Source of the DNA: Desulfurococcaceae archaeon MEX13E-LK6-19
GTDB lineage: Archaea > Thermoproteota > Thermoprotei_A > Sulfolobales > Desulfurococcaceae
Direction of reading: 5' to 3'
DNA: 64,000 nt
Assembly (NCBI GenBank): GCA_029637525.1
Contig: CP072660.1
Span: forward strand, 735,612-799,611
Shown here piece after piece: positions 33,885 to 42,356 of this stretch. Under the pieces are notes generated by a model. The model saw only the letters and a program-made list of their open reading frames with translations. It ran no database searches and was not told where the DNA came from. Position numbers and translations under genes: made by a program. How positions within the stretch are numbered: position 1 is the first letter of the stretch; each line of letters begins with the position of its first letter.

Positions 33885-35120
33885 ATGGCTTGGGAGATTA
33901 TAGAGAAAGAACTTGAGAAACCATCTGTCTTTAAGGGTAAGGAGAGTCTTGCTCCCGAGTTTCTACCTGATAAGCTACCGCATAGAGAAGAGCAATTAAG
34001 GGAACTCGTCAACAGTTTCAAACACCTAGTTACGAGTCCTGGTAGTTTTTCACAAAAAGTACTCCTCGTGGGTAGTGTTGGTACAGGGAAAACAGCTACG
34101 GCACGTATTTTCGGAAGAGACTTTACGAGACTTGCTAGGAAAAGACACATAGACCTTAGGTATGTTCATGTCAATTGTCACAGGAATAGAACATTATATA
34201 ATGTTATTCTCGAAATGGCTCGCCAACTAGAGGTTCCATTGCCAGCTCGTGGGTTATCTGTACAGGAGATGTACTCGGCTATACTGAGTTATTTGGATGA
34301 GCAAAATACTTATGTTATTGTGACGCTGGACGAATTTGATTACTTCGCTAGTATCGCTGGAAGTGATTCAGTATACTTCCTTGTAAGAACGTATGATGAA
34401 TACAGTGATTTCATGAAGAGACTAAACTTCATATTCATAACTAGAAGTACATCGAGTTTGTCATTACTCGATAGTGCAACCGAGAGCTACTTGCTTAAGC
34501 ACATAATTAGGTTCAAGCCTTATACAAGCAAAGAACTCTACGATATATTATCATATAGAGCACAACAAGCGTTTTACGAGGGTGTTGTCGACGATGAAGT
34601 TCTAAGGTTTATCGCTGAGATAGAAGGCGTTGATAAGGGTGGCAGGGGTAATGCTAGATTTGCTCTTGAGCTTCTGATGCTTGCTGGTGAAGCAGCAGAA
34701 AATGAGGGCTCGCTCAAAGTAACCATAGATCATGTGAGGAAAGCGTTTTCAAGTATATCACCAGAAGTAACCATGGTCTCAGAGGCAATTCTCTATCTGC
34801 CATTACACGAGCTAATCCTACTGTGGGCTATTGTGAGGCTTCTAAAGAATACCAAGAAGCCCTATGTTAAGATCGGTGATGTAGAACGTGAATATATTAT
34901 GTTATGTGAAATGCTTGGCGAAACCCCGAGAAAGCATACACAAGTATACGAGTACATAATGAATTTGAAGAGAGCATCTATTATTGAGGCGAGGACCAGC
35001 GGCAAAGGACAGAGAGGAAGAACAACACTGATAAGCATAAGGTATGGTCCCCTAGATGCACTGGAACGCTTTGTAGAGGATCTTATTAGGAAGAGAAAAA
35101 TAGAGTCCAAGGGTGGCTAA
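33885..35120 (+). CDS. cdc6: Replication initiator Orc1/Cdc6
   Basis: A 411-residue AAA+ ATPase with a C-terminal winged helix, which binds origin DNA and helps load MCM. Walker A reads GSVGTGKTA (about residue 66), Walker B TLDEFD, sensor 1 FIFITRSTS and sensor 2 GNARFALELL. The winged helix occupies about residues 300-400. The nucleotide motif GSVGTGKT is the usual form for archaeal Orc1/Cdc6. Replication genes surround it (RFC, GINS, MCM). I did not find clear ORB repeats beside it, so an origin is not claimed. Confidence 0.95.
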   Translation: MAWEIIEKELEKPSVFKGKESLAPEFLPDKLPHREEQLRELVNSFKHLVTSPGSFSQKVLLVGSVGTGKTATARIFGRDFTRLARKRHIDLRYVHVNCHRNRTLYNVILEMARQLEVPLPARGLSVQEMYSAILSYLDEQNTYVIVTLDEFDYFASIAGSDSVYFLVRTYDEYSDFMKRLNFIFITRSTSSLSLLDSATESYLLKHIIRFKPYTSKELYDILSYRAQQAFYEGVVDDEVLRFIAEIEGVDKGGRGNARFALELLMLAGEAAENEGSLKVTIDHVRKAFSSISPEVTMVSEAILYLPLHELILLWAIVRLLKNTKKPYVKIGDVEREYIMLCEMLGETPRKHTQVYEYIMNLKRASIIEARTSGKGQRGRTTLISIRYGPLDALERFVEDLIRKRKIESKGG

Positions 35121-35121
35121 A

Positions 35122-35325
35122 ATGGAACTTGATGAAAAGCATAAAGCCATACTCGATGTTTTGAGCAGATATGGAGAAATAAACGCCACGAAAATAGCTA
35201 GGCTAGCTGGACTACACTACAGGATAGCTTCTAAGAAACTTTCAGAACTAGTAGAAATGGGTATTGTTGAAGAACGGAGATTCGGTAGACTCAGGCTTTT
35301 CAGAATAAAGGGTAAACTATTATGA
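35122..35325 (+). CDS. Small winged-helix DNA-binding protein
   Basis: A 67-residue protein that is little more than one winged helix: AILDVLSRYGEINATKIARLAGLHYRIASKKLSELVEMG followed by a basic wing (EERRFGRLRLFRIKG). Start ATG 35122 comes 1 nt after the cdc6 stop; GTG 35113 would overlap cdc6 by 8 nt. Its stop overlaps truA by 4 nt. Co-transcription with the initiator suggests a regulator of cdc6 expression or an origin-binding helper, but no direct evidence exists. Confidence 0.75.
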   Translation: MELDEKHKAILDVLSRYGEINATKIARLAGLHYRIASKKLSELVEMGIVEERRFGRLRLFRIKGKLL

Positions 35326-36026
35326 AGAAAATAGCCCTGATTATAGCATACAACGGCTCTCTCTATAAGGGTTTTCAGAGACAACCCCATGGCGAAACGG
35401 TAGAGAATAGTATCGAGCAGGTTCTCGTAGAAAACAACGTTATACCAAGTGGTTTTTCAGATGAAGAAGTTGATTACAGTAGTTCTGGAAGAACAGATAG
35501 AGGAGTTCATGCTGTTTACCAAGTAATATCGTTTAATTCATTCAAAGAACCAAGCAAAGTCATCGAGATAATTAATAGAATGCTTTCACCAAGGATAACT
35601 GCATGGGGTTATCTCGATGATGTTCCATGGGATTTTAATGCTAGACACTGGGCTAAAGCAAGGGTATACCTCTATTATCTTGGAAAAAGATTTTTTGGCC
35701 GAGAGGATATTGTGTCATGTATTGATTATGATAGAAGACTATCCGTTGTCCCACGGCAACTAGTTTTCGGCAACTCCTCTGTACTGCTATTCAAGTCATT
35801 TGGTTTCAAACGTAGTGAAATAAAGCATATCATTAACTGTCTTACTGGTAAACGAGGGTTCATTCCCGGAAATCTGTGTCTCGTTTACGTGGGCTATCCT
35901 TTCAAAACAGTATTGTATCATGAATATCTTGTGGAGTTTCTAAAGGAAAACAGTGAAGTTAAAATTTTTAGGTTTCTTCTAGAAAACAAGCAGTTCCTGG
36001 ATCAGCTTCTCTTGTATTTTCTATAG
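35322..36026 (+). CDS. truA: tRNA pseudouridine synthase TruA family
   Basis: A 234-residue pseudouridine synthase (positions 38-40 of tRNA in characterised TruA/Pus3). The catalytic aspartate lies in [15 protein letters not shown] (about residue 57), and [15 protein letters not shown] is the family N terminus. The C-terminal half (about 140-234) is shorter and more divergent than in bacterial TruA (about 270 residues), though the core is intact. It overlaps the winged-helix gene by 4 nt and converges on rfcL with a 25-nt overlap. Confidence 0.85.
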   Translation: MKKIALIIAYNGSLYKGFQRQPHGETVENSIEQVLVENNVIPSGFSDEEVDYSSSGRTDRGVHAVYQVISFNSFKEPSKVIEIINRMLSPRITAWGYLDDVPWDFNARHWAKARVYLYYLGKRFFGREDIVSCIDYDRRLSVVPRQLVFGNSSVLLFKSFGFKRSEIKHIINCLTGKRGFIPGNLCLVYVGYPFKTVLYHEYLVEFLKENSEVKIFRFLLENKQFLDQLLLYFL

Positions 36027-37282
36027 TATCTCAATACCTCTGTTGCACGTGGTCCGGCGAGGTATTTTACCATATCCTCTGTTAAGTCATAGCCTAGAGC
36101 TATTCTAGCCGCGTACTCTGGGTTGTTTTGAAAGATTACGTGTAGGAATGGTATTACATCAGATTTTACTGTAGCCCTCGATGTATGTAGTCTTGATGCG
36201 AGTGCTCTCGCTAATCCCTCTCTTACTTCACGTGCCTTCTTGGTCTTGGCTAGTAGCGTTATTTTTTGTGGGAAACTGAACTTAGCCCATTTATACTTGT
36301 ATGTTGTTCTAGCAAAAGCCACACCGGGACCAGCTAAATCGAATACGTATGATAATAAGTCCCAGCTTCCACTCTTCCTTATTCTTCCTAGGTAAACGTC
36401 TGCTCTGCTTAGTGCCTCGAATGCTTTCCAGATTTCCTCGGGGTCACTGTAGTACTTCGGGATATTCTCGTTTATCCACTCAAGTAATGTTTCATAGTCT
36501 AGATTCGCCTGGGAAACAGCGGCTTTTGCTTGCCATAAGTATCTTGCATTGAATAAGTTGCGGAGAGCTTCGAATGGATTGTATTCCCTGTTTCTATATG
36601 TGACTAGGTTTTGTACAAGCTGGAGAGTTACTTTACCATAGCCTTCTCCCACAGCCTGAAGATCGTTGATAGCGCTTCTCAGGTCTCCTTCACTCCTCTT
36701 GGCTATGAATCTTAGTGCCTCGTCTTCACACTCTAGTTTCTCCATCGCACAAATCTTCTTCAGTACTCTATACACATGAGTCTCACTTAGTCTATTGAAT
36801 GCTATTAGCAATGCTACGTCACGTAGAGGTTTTAACTTCGGGTCCCATGGATCGTTTGCCGTCATTACTATAGGGAACTTCGATGTCTCTATGAGATACA
36901 GTATTGCATCTAATGCACCACGATCAGCTGTACCGGATATGCCGTCTACCTCGTCTAAGAGAATTATTTTTCCTCTAGCAAAGAGGCTTCTCTGTCTTGC
37001 AGCTATTCCAGCTATTCTCTCGATATCCTGCTTCCTCCTGAAATCACTTGCATTCATTTCAACAAGCTCTAAGTTGAATTCATGAGCTGCTGCTTCAACA
37101 AGACTTGTTTTACCACATCCTGCTGGACCGTATAATAGTGCTGCTTTTTTCGATGGTTTCCCTGCTAGCCATGATTTGAGCCAGGCAATGAATTGTTCCT
37201 TGGCTTTATCTTGGTTCACTACGTCAGCTATTTTCTTTGGCCTATACTTTATTATCCACGGTATTCTTGTTGGAGGAGGCAT
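36002..37282 (-). CDS. rfcL: Replication factor C large subunit RfcL
   Basis: A 426-residue AAA+ clamp-loader subunit. [16 protein letters not shown] is the RFC box, Walker A is GPAGCGKTS (about residue 51), Walker B LLDEVDG and the region [16 protein letters not shown] is typical for RfcL. It forms a complex with four RfcS subunits to load PCNA. A short basic C terminus (YYRKYKRS) lacks the long charged tail and PIP box found in some RfcL proteins. It lies 2 nt after rfcS in the same operon. Confidence 0.94.
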   Translation of the reverse strand: MPPPTRIPWIIKYRPKKIADVVNQDKAKEQFIAWLKSWLAGKPSKKAALLYGPAGCGKTSLVEAAAHEFNLELVEMNASDFRRKQDIERIAGIAARQRSLFARGKIILLDEVDGISGTADRGALDAILYLIETSKFPIVMTANDPWDPKLKPLRDVALLIAFNRLSETHVYRVLKKICAMEKLECEDEALRFIAKRSEGDLRSAINDLQAVGEGYGKVTLQLVQNLVTYRNREYNPFEALRNLFNARYLWQAKAAVSQANLDYETLLEWINENIPKYYSDPEEIWKAFEALSRADVYLGRIRKSGSWDLLSYVFDLAGPGVAFARTTYKYKWAKFSFPQKITLLAKTKKAREVREGLARALASRLHTSRATVKSDVIPFLHVIFQNNPEYAARIALGYDLTEDMVKYLAGPRATEVLRYYRKYKRS

Positions 37283-37284
37283 TG

Positions 37285-38271
37285 TTACACCTTGAATTTC
37301 TTACCGATAAAGGCTAGTCTTGCAAGGAACGCGCTCAACTGTATTTCGTCATCAGCTCCTTCTACTAGACGGAACTGTATTTCGCCAGCGTAATCGGCTA
37401 TCATTACCTTGTATTGTTCAGGTAGTTTTATCTCATCGCTAAAGATCTCTCTATGTATTTGTTTTATCACGTCTAGTCCCGATAAACCATAGTTTATCAT
37501 TAGCTCGCGGAGCTTGTTTCTTGCTGCCTCGAACTCGCCTGCGAGTGCAAGCTTAAGCATTTCTCTGACTTCTCTAGGGTGCGCAAGACCTACGACTTTG
37601 TATACAGCTTCAACAGTTATTCTACCTAATGCAGCGGCTGCTTGCAGTACATTGATTGCCCTTCTCATATCGCCTTCGCTTACCTCGTATATTGACTCGA
37701 GAGCTTTCTCATCGTACTCGACATTCTCTTGGTCGGCTATCCACTTCAGCCTAGCTATAACATCTTCTTTCTTGAGTGGCGTGAATCTAAATACGGCACA
37801 TCTACTTTGAATAGGTTCTATGATTTTGCTTGGATAGTTGGCTATGAGAATGAATCTTGTTGACGCAGTGTACATTTCCATGAGTCTTCTGAGGGCTTGT
37901 TGTGCATCAGCAGTCATGTTATCGGCTTCGTCGAGCAGTACGATTTTGAATGGTATGTTACCGGGCACTCTTGTTCTTGCGAACTCTTTTACCTTGCTTC
38001 TAATAACATCTATACCACGCTCGTCACTAGCGTTAAGCTCTAGCATATATCTCTGATAGTCTTCACCATAGAGGTCGTGTGCTAGACAATGTGCAGCAGT
38101 AGTCTTCCCTGTACCCGGTGGGCCTGCAAAGAGGAGATGGGGCATATTCTTTTCTTCAACAAACTTCTTAAGCCTAGCAACAATCTCGTCTTGATTAACT
38201 ATTTCATCAAGTGTCCTGGGACGATACTTTTCAGCCCAAAGAAGTTCAGCTAAAACTTCACGAGAGCTCAT
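37285..38271 (-). CDS. rfcS: Replication factor C small subunit RfcS
   Basis: A 328-residue clamp-loader subunit. [20 protein letters not shown], Walker [10 protein letters not shown], Walker B LLDEADNM, the SRC motif [10 protein letters not shown] and sensor 2 [11 protein letters not shown] are all intact, and the sequence has no intein. It is the first gene of the rfcS-rfcL operon, and is divergent from GINS-MCM. Confidence 0.96.
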   Translation of the reverse strand: MSSREVLAELLWAEKYRPRTLDEIVNQDEIVARLKKFVEEKNMPHLLFAGPPGTGKTTAAHCLAHDLYGEDYQRYMLELNASDERGIDVIRSKVKEFARTRVPGNIPFKIVLLDEADNMTADAQQALRRLMEMYTASTRFILIANYPSKIIEPIQSRCAVFRFTPLKKEDVIARLKWIADQENVEYDEKALESIYEVSEGDMRRAINVLQAAAALGRITVEAVYKVVGLAHPREVREMLKLALAGEFEAARNKLRELMINYGLSGLDVIKQIHREIFSDEIKLPEQYKVMIADYAGEIQFRLVEGADDEIQLSAFLARLAFIGKKFKV

Positions 38272-38307
38272 GACGGTTACACACCTATTAGGCTATAGCT
38301 ATATCTA

Positions 38308-38316
38308 GATTAAAAG
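38308..38316 (-). promoter_or_regulatory. Promoter TATA box of rfcS-rfcL
   Basis: CTTTTAATC preceded by CC (BRE-like) on the minus strand, about 40 nt upstream of the RfcS ATG; divergent from the GINS promoter. Confidence 0.45.
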
Positions 38317-38326
38317 GAGACAAGTC

Positions 38327-38334
38327 TTTATACT
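38327..38334 (+). promoter_or_regulatory. Promoter TATA box of the GINS-MCM operon
   Basis: TTTATACT predicts a transcript start near 38352-38362, downstream of the first in-frame ATG at 38337. This argues that translation starts at ATG 38352 or 38364 on a leaderless mRNA. Confidence 0.5.
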
Positions 38335-38363
38335 CTATGGCCCTAGATACTATGTGCTCGGGC

Positions 38364-38960
38364 ATGGTGTCCATAGTGGAAGGACAGGAAAATCTTGTGT
38401 CTCGCTTAATGAATATTGGGTTGAGGATTCTCTTTCGTGAATACGAGGAGGAGTATGTGAGGGCTATTATTGTAGAAGACATAGGCAAGATATTCTTACC
38501 GGAAGGAGTTGTAGAGCTTGTTAAGGGGAGCGAATACTCCATACCGAGATGGGTTGCAAGAGAGCTTGCTAGAAGAGGTCTTGTTGAAGTAAAAGATGAT
38601 GGTATTGGGTTGGAGAGACTTGCGAAAATCACTTATGGTGAGGAAACTACCACTAGGAGAATGGCGTTTGAGAAACTACATCCCTACTTTTACCACATGG
38701 TCAAAGATGAGATAGAGAGTTTGTATAGAGTTCTAGAGGAAGAGAAGAAACCAATGATTTTGGCTGATATAAACAGATACGAAGAATACTTATCTAAGAT
38801 TGGGAGGATTAGGGTTAGGAAGCTCATAAATCTTCTTCTCATAAAGCCTCCTCAAGACCTTATGAACAAGTTGTCTGAAGAAGAAGTAATGCTTTATAGA
38901 ATGCTTAAGGACTTGTTGATGAAGTGGTTGATTAGCCTAAGAATAGAAAAGGGTACTTAG
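38364..38960 (+). CDS. GINS complex subunit (Gins23-type)
   Basis: A 198-residue GINS subunit. The small beta-rich B domain comes first (GKIFLPEGVVELVKGSEYSI PRW, about 35-65) and the helical A domain second (about 90-190), the order found in archaeal Gins23 and eukaryotic Psf2/Psf3. GINS joins MCM and Cdc45/GAN in the replicative helicase complex; MCM lies directly downstream. The TATA position favours ATG 38364; ATG 38352 and 38337 are longer options. Conservation is low in this family, so assignment rests on domain order plus context. Confidence 0.8.
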   Translation: MVSIVEGQENLVSRLMNIGLRILFREYEEEYVRAIIVEDIGKIFLPEGVVELVKGSEYSIPRWVARELARRGLVEVKDDGIGLERLAKITYGEETTTRRMAFEKLHPYFYHMVKDEIESLYRVLEEEKKPMILADINRYEEYLSKIGRIRVRKLINLLLIKPPQDLMNKLSEEEVMLYRMLKDLLMKWLISLRIEKGT

Positions 38961-39006
38961 CTTCTTACTATCTCGGTTAGAGAACCCTAGTCTGGGGCAT
39001 ATTGTA

Positions 39007-41112
39007 ATGGAAATAGGGGAGACTACTGTAGCTCAAGTCGAGGGTTTGCGTATAGAAGACATAAAAGAGAAGTTTAAGGAATTCTTCAACTCCTTCATAG
39101 ACCGTAGAACAGGTGTGTTCAAGTATCGTGAGAGACTAAATACCATGGCAGTTATGAGCCAAAGGAGTCTAGTCATAGATTTTGATGACCTAGTTGTATA
39201 CGATATGGAGCTTGCACGTATAGTAGAACTTTATCCCGATACAGCTATTGAAGCAGCTAGTCAAGCAATAAAAGAACTGTTACTAAAAGAACACCCTGAT
39301 TACGCTGAGACTGTAGAGAAGTTCTATCCTAGATTTAGGGGTTTACCGAAGACCATTAGGATAAGAGATCTTGGTAGCGAGTATATTGGTAAGCTTGTGG
39401 CTATCGAGGGAATTGTTGTACGTATGACTCGTGTCGAAGCAAAAATGATTAAAGCGAGATTCAAGCATGTCGACCCTGAGTGTGGCAACGAGTTTGATTG
39501 GCCTCCATTTGGTGAACTTGGCGAACGTATTGAGAAACCACCTATGTGCCCTATATGTGGTAAAACAGGAAAGTTCCAGTTGTTGATGGAGAAATCAAGG
39601 TTTATTGATTGGCAGAAAATTGTTGTACAGGAAAAGCCTGAAGAGATTCCTGCTGGTCAAATGCCACGTAGCATAGAGATTATATTGACAGGTGATCTAG
39701 TTGACTCTGTTAGACCGGGTGATAGAGCTACTGTAATTGGTATACTGAGAGTCCTCCCGACGGCGGCATCGAGTAAAGGTAGTGGGAAAGCTGTTTTCGA
39801 GCTCTATATAGATGCCAACTATATTGATGTCCAGCAGAAAGTCCTCGAGGAGATAGAGATCACCAGGGAGGATGAAGAGAAGATAAAAGAAATGGCTAGA
39901 GACCCATGGATAAGAGAGAAAATAATTGCTAGCATAGCACCGTTCATCTATGGGAACTGGGATATAAAAGAGGCAATAGCTCTCCAGCTCTTCGGTGGTG
40001 TACCAAAAATACTTGAAGACGGTACTAGGATCAGAGGAGATATTCACGTATTATTGGTAGGAGATCCAGGTATAGGTAAGTCTATGCTACTCCAGTATGC
40101 TGCAAGAATAGCGCCTAGAGCGGTCTATACTAGCGGTAAAGGCACGACTGCAGCAGGTATAACAGCAGCAGTACTGAGAGACAAACAAACAGGAGAATAC
40201 TATCTCGAAGCAGGAGCCCTAGTAATAGCTGATGGAGGACTAGCAGTAATCGATGAGATCGATAAAATGAGGCCAGAAGACAGAGTAGCCATTCACGAAG
40301 CGATGGAGCAGCAGACCATCAGTATTGCTAAGGCCGGTATTGTTGCTAGACTTAATGCTAGAGCAGCTGTTCTCGCGGCTGGTAATCCCAAGTATGGTAG
40401 GTATGATTTTGAGAAGACTATTGCTGATAACATCAATTTGCCTCCAACGATTCTATCACGTTTCGACCTCATATTTATCATGAGGGATGTCCCTGATGTT
40501 GAGCAGGATAGGAGAATGGCTCGTCACATACTTGGCGTGCATAAAGATGTTGAGAAAGTGAAGCCCGTTATTCCGCCGGAGATGCTCAGGAAATACATTA
40601 GTTATGCAAGGAGATATGTTAGGCCAAGACTCACGGAGGAAGCTAGGAAGCTTCTAGAAGACTTCTATGTTATGATGAGGAGAAGTGGCGGTAGTAAATC
40701 ACCAATACCTATTACAGCTAGACAACTAGAGGCACTGGTGCGTCTAGCTGAAGCCCATGCTAAAATGGCGTTAAAGCCTGTTGTGACTCTAGAGGATGCT
40801 GAAGAAGCCATAAGGCTTATGAGTAAGATGCTTAGTACCGTTGGCATTGATGTTGAGACGGGTAGAATCGATATCGATACATTAATGGTTGGCAAACCTA
40901 GGAGTCAGCAAGAAAAAATGAAGCTATTCATGGAGATCTTTGATGAACTGGCCAAGAGTAGCCCCGACGGAAGAGTAAAGATCAAAGAGCTTGTTGCAGA
41001 GGCGAAAGAGAAAGGATTACCTCCAGACTTCGTGCTAAAGATTGTGAAAAGAATGCTTAGGACAGGAGAACTCTATGAACCAGAACCAGGTTATATAGCT
41101 AAGGTAAGCTGA
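39007..41112 (+). CDS. mcm: Replicative DNA helicase MCM
   Basis: A 701-residue hexameric 3'-5' helicase. The N-terminal part has an OB fold and a zinc-binding set (HVDPECG and CPICG, about residues 156-184). The AAA+ core shows Walker A GDPGIGKSM (about 352), Walker B AVIDEIDKM, sensor 1 AAGNPKYGRYD and the arginine finger LPPTILSRFDLI. A C-terminal winged helix (about 625-700) ends the chain. There is no intein. It follows GINS by 46 nt and likely shares its transcript. Confidence 0.97.
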   Translation: MEIGETTVAQVEGLRIEDIKEKFKEFFNSFIDRRTGVFKYRERLNTMAVMSQRSLVIDFDDLVVYDMELARIVELYPDTAIEAASQAIKELLLKEHPDYAETVEKFYPRFRGLPKTIRIRDLGSEYIGKLVAIEGIVVRMTRVEAKMIKARFKHVDPECGNEFDWPPFGELGERIEKPPMCPICGKTGKFQLLMEKSRFIDWQKIVVQEKPEEIPAGQMPRSIEIILTGDLVDSVRPGDRATVIGILRVLPTAASSKGSGKAVFELYIDANYIDVQQKVLEEIEITREDEEKIKEMARDPWIREKIIASIAPFIYGNWDIKEAIALQLFGGVPKILEDGTRIRGDIHVLLVGDPGIGKSMLLQYAARIAPRAVYTSGKGTTAAGITAAVLRDKQTGEYYLEAGALVIADGGLAVIDEIDKMRPEDRVAIHEAMEQQTISIAKAGIVARLNARAAVLAAGNPKYGRYDFEKTIADNINLPPTILSRFDLIFIMRDVPDVEQDRRMARHILGVHKDVEKVKPVIPPEMLRKYISYARRYVRPRLTEEARKLLEDFYVMMRRSGGSKSPIPITARQLEALVRLAEAHAKMALKPVVTLEDAEEAIRLMSKMLSTVGIDVETGRIDIDTLMVGKPRSQQEKMKLFMEIFDELAKSSPDGRVKIKELVAEAKEKGLPPDFVLKIVKRMLRTGELYEPEPGYIAKVS

Positions 41113-41139
41113 TATAGTCTAGAGATCGGTAAAAATAGT

Positions 41140-41210
41140 GATCAGTGGGGCGAAAGAAGTTTTCTTCATCGCATAATGCTCGTTGCTGGAACGCTTCTTC
41201 ATCTAGTACC
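41140..41210 (-). ncRNA. Weak candidate box C/D sRNA
   Basis: On the minus strand a C-like TAGATGA (41199-41205), a C'-like CGATGAA (41165-41171) and a perfect D box CTGA (41142-41145) are found in the gap between mcm and a small gene. A D' box is not clear and the stem is weak, so it may be chance. Confidence 0.2.
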
Positions 41211-41278
41211 AGATAAATTTAATAGGTAAACACCTCTCTTAAACACTACGAGACACCATAAACAGGCTGGTGGAGAAT

Positions 41279-41539
41279 ATGTCAGAAGAAGTAAAGTATG
41301 TTGTCAAAGTGGGTGAAAAGGAGATAGAAATTAATGAAGAAACACTCAAGATCATAAGACAATATTTACACACACCAATGAGTCTCGAAGAATTAGCAGA
41401 AAAACTTGGTCTCGATAGCTGGGACGAAGCCTACGAGTTCATAAAGAAAGTACCAGCATGGATTATATGGACACCCCCAAGTCTATGGAAATACCGTATA
41501 AAATGGATAAAAGAAAAAGAAGCAAGCCAAGAAGCCTAG
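41279..41539 (+). CDS. Small conserved-looking hypothetical protein
   Basis: An 86-residue acidic/lysine-rich protein I cannot assign. An N-terminal beta-strand pair (VKYVVKVGEKEIEINEETL) is followed by a helix-turn-helix-like part (SLEELAEKLGLDSWDEAYEF) and a tryptophan-rich segment (AWIIWTPPSLWKYRIKW). It may be a small winged-helix protein of crenarchaea. ATG 41279 is preferred; GTG 41270 is three codons upstream. A TATA-like AAATTTAATAGG lies at 41215-41226. Confidence 0.6.
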   Translation: MSEEVKYVVKVGEKEIEINEETLKIIRQYLHTPMSLEELAEKLGLDSWDEAYEFIKKVPAWIIWTPPSLWKYRIKWIKEKEASQEA

Positions 41540-41667
41540 GTTCTCTTCTCAACAAATTCCAGATTATCTCCATGCTCTATAACTTGGGTTTAATGTTTAA
41601 CATCAAGATACTCTAGTTTTAATTACAGTGAAGAAGCTACAGGAAGCATAATTTAGAAGAGTGGGTA

Positions 41668-41772
41668 TGGGGCCGCGGGGATTTGAACCCCGGGCCACGG
41701 GCGATCCGGGAACCCGCCTGGCAGCGGGGAATCCCCCCAGGCCCGCATCCTGCCAGGCTAGACGACGGCCCC
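41668..41772 (-). tRNA. trnP: tRNA-Pro (anticodon GGG) with 31-nt intron
   Basis: Minus-strand cloverleaf: acceptor GGGGCCG/CGGCCCC, D arm GTCT/AGGAT, anticodon stem CGGGC/GCCCG, T arm CGGGG-TTCAAAT-CCCCG, discriminator A73. C32-U33-G34-G35-G36-G37 gives anticodon GGG, reading CCC/CCU proline codons. A 31-nt intron (41704-41734) sits at the canonical 37/38 position. Exon and intron can form a bulge-helix-bulge: TGGG pairs with CCCG near the 3' splice site, and an inner stem CCCGC/GCGGG closes a 6-nt loop. CCA is not encoded. Confidence 0.93.
41704..41734 (-). other. tRNA-Pro intron (37/38)
   Basis: A 31-nt intron deduced from the length difference between the gene and a 74-nt mature tRNA. 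Exact ends could shift by a base or two because of G-runs at the 5' junction. Confidence 0.8.
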
Positions 41773-41791
41773 TTCTTGTTCTGCCTTCACT

Positions 41792-41800
41792 AATATTAAG
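41792..41800 (-). promoter_or_regulatory. Promoter TATA box of tRNA-Pro
   Basis: CTTAATATT on the minus strand, centred about 24 nt upstream of the tRNA 5' end, the correct spacing for an archaeal promoter. Confidence 0.5.
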
Positions 41801-42056
41801 TGAGGACTTATAATGCTAACTCTCTATCGACTATTTATATGTGTTGATTAGCATGTTTTGATGCCAGTTATTTATAGAATGCTTTTAACTCTTTCTATGG
41901 TAATACCTTTTATCAATTATTACAAATACTACAACTGTATTACCAGAGTTTATTGTAGTCCTATAAGGAGGGTTTCGCTGTTGTTTAAAGGTACTACTTA
42001 GACCTGTCTTTAACTAGGTTTCTGCAAATAGGTAATACCGTTGGTGGTTGTGGAGA

Positions 42057-42356
42057 ATGCCAGTAAGGTACGTATGTAAGCACTGTGGGTATTTATTATG
42101 GGAATTCAAGCATGTTGGCCAAGACTGTTATGGCTTGCCTTCTCCAAGCGAGATAATAGCTTTCTATGGTGGTATTTGCCCTAGGTGCAAGAGAGAGTTA
42201 AGCAAACCAACTTTAAGAGACATAACAATAACGGTAAGAGGTGCTAGTTTGCCTGAACAGCCTAGGGAAGTCTATGAAACAATACCCGGAGGTAATCAAC
42301 AAGCTCCAACAAGTATTCCAGGGACAAAGTCTCCTTATACTGCCGAAGTTTCTTAA
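42057..42356 (+). CDS. Zinc-ribbon protein
   Basis: A 99-residue protein whose first 50 residues form a zinc ribbon: CKHCGY at about 6-11 and CPRCKRE at about 41-47. The rest is proline-, threonine- and serine-rich and looks disordered. ATG 42057 follows GGAG (42052-42055). No function can be assigned; relatives in crenarchaea are uncharacterised. Its last 95 nt overlap the 3' end of the convergent kinase gene, and the disordered tail lies in exactly that overlap. Confidence 0.65.
   Translation: MPVRYVCKHCGYLLWEFKHVGQDCYGLPSPSEIIAFYGGICPRCKRELSKPTLRDITITVRGASLPEQPREVYETIPGGNQQAPTSIPGTKSPYTAEVS

Noticed and set aside
36002..38271. Inteins in the RFC or MCM genes, common in hyperthermophiles
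   Set aside because: The proteins have normal lengths, and their Walker A regions are uninterrupted.
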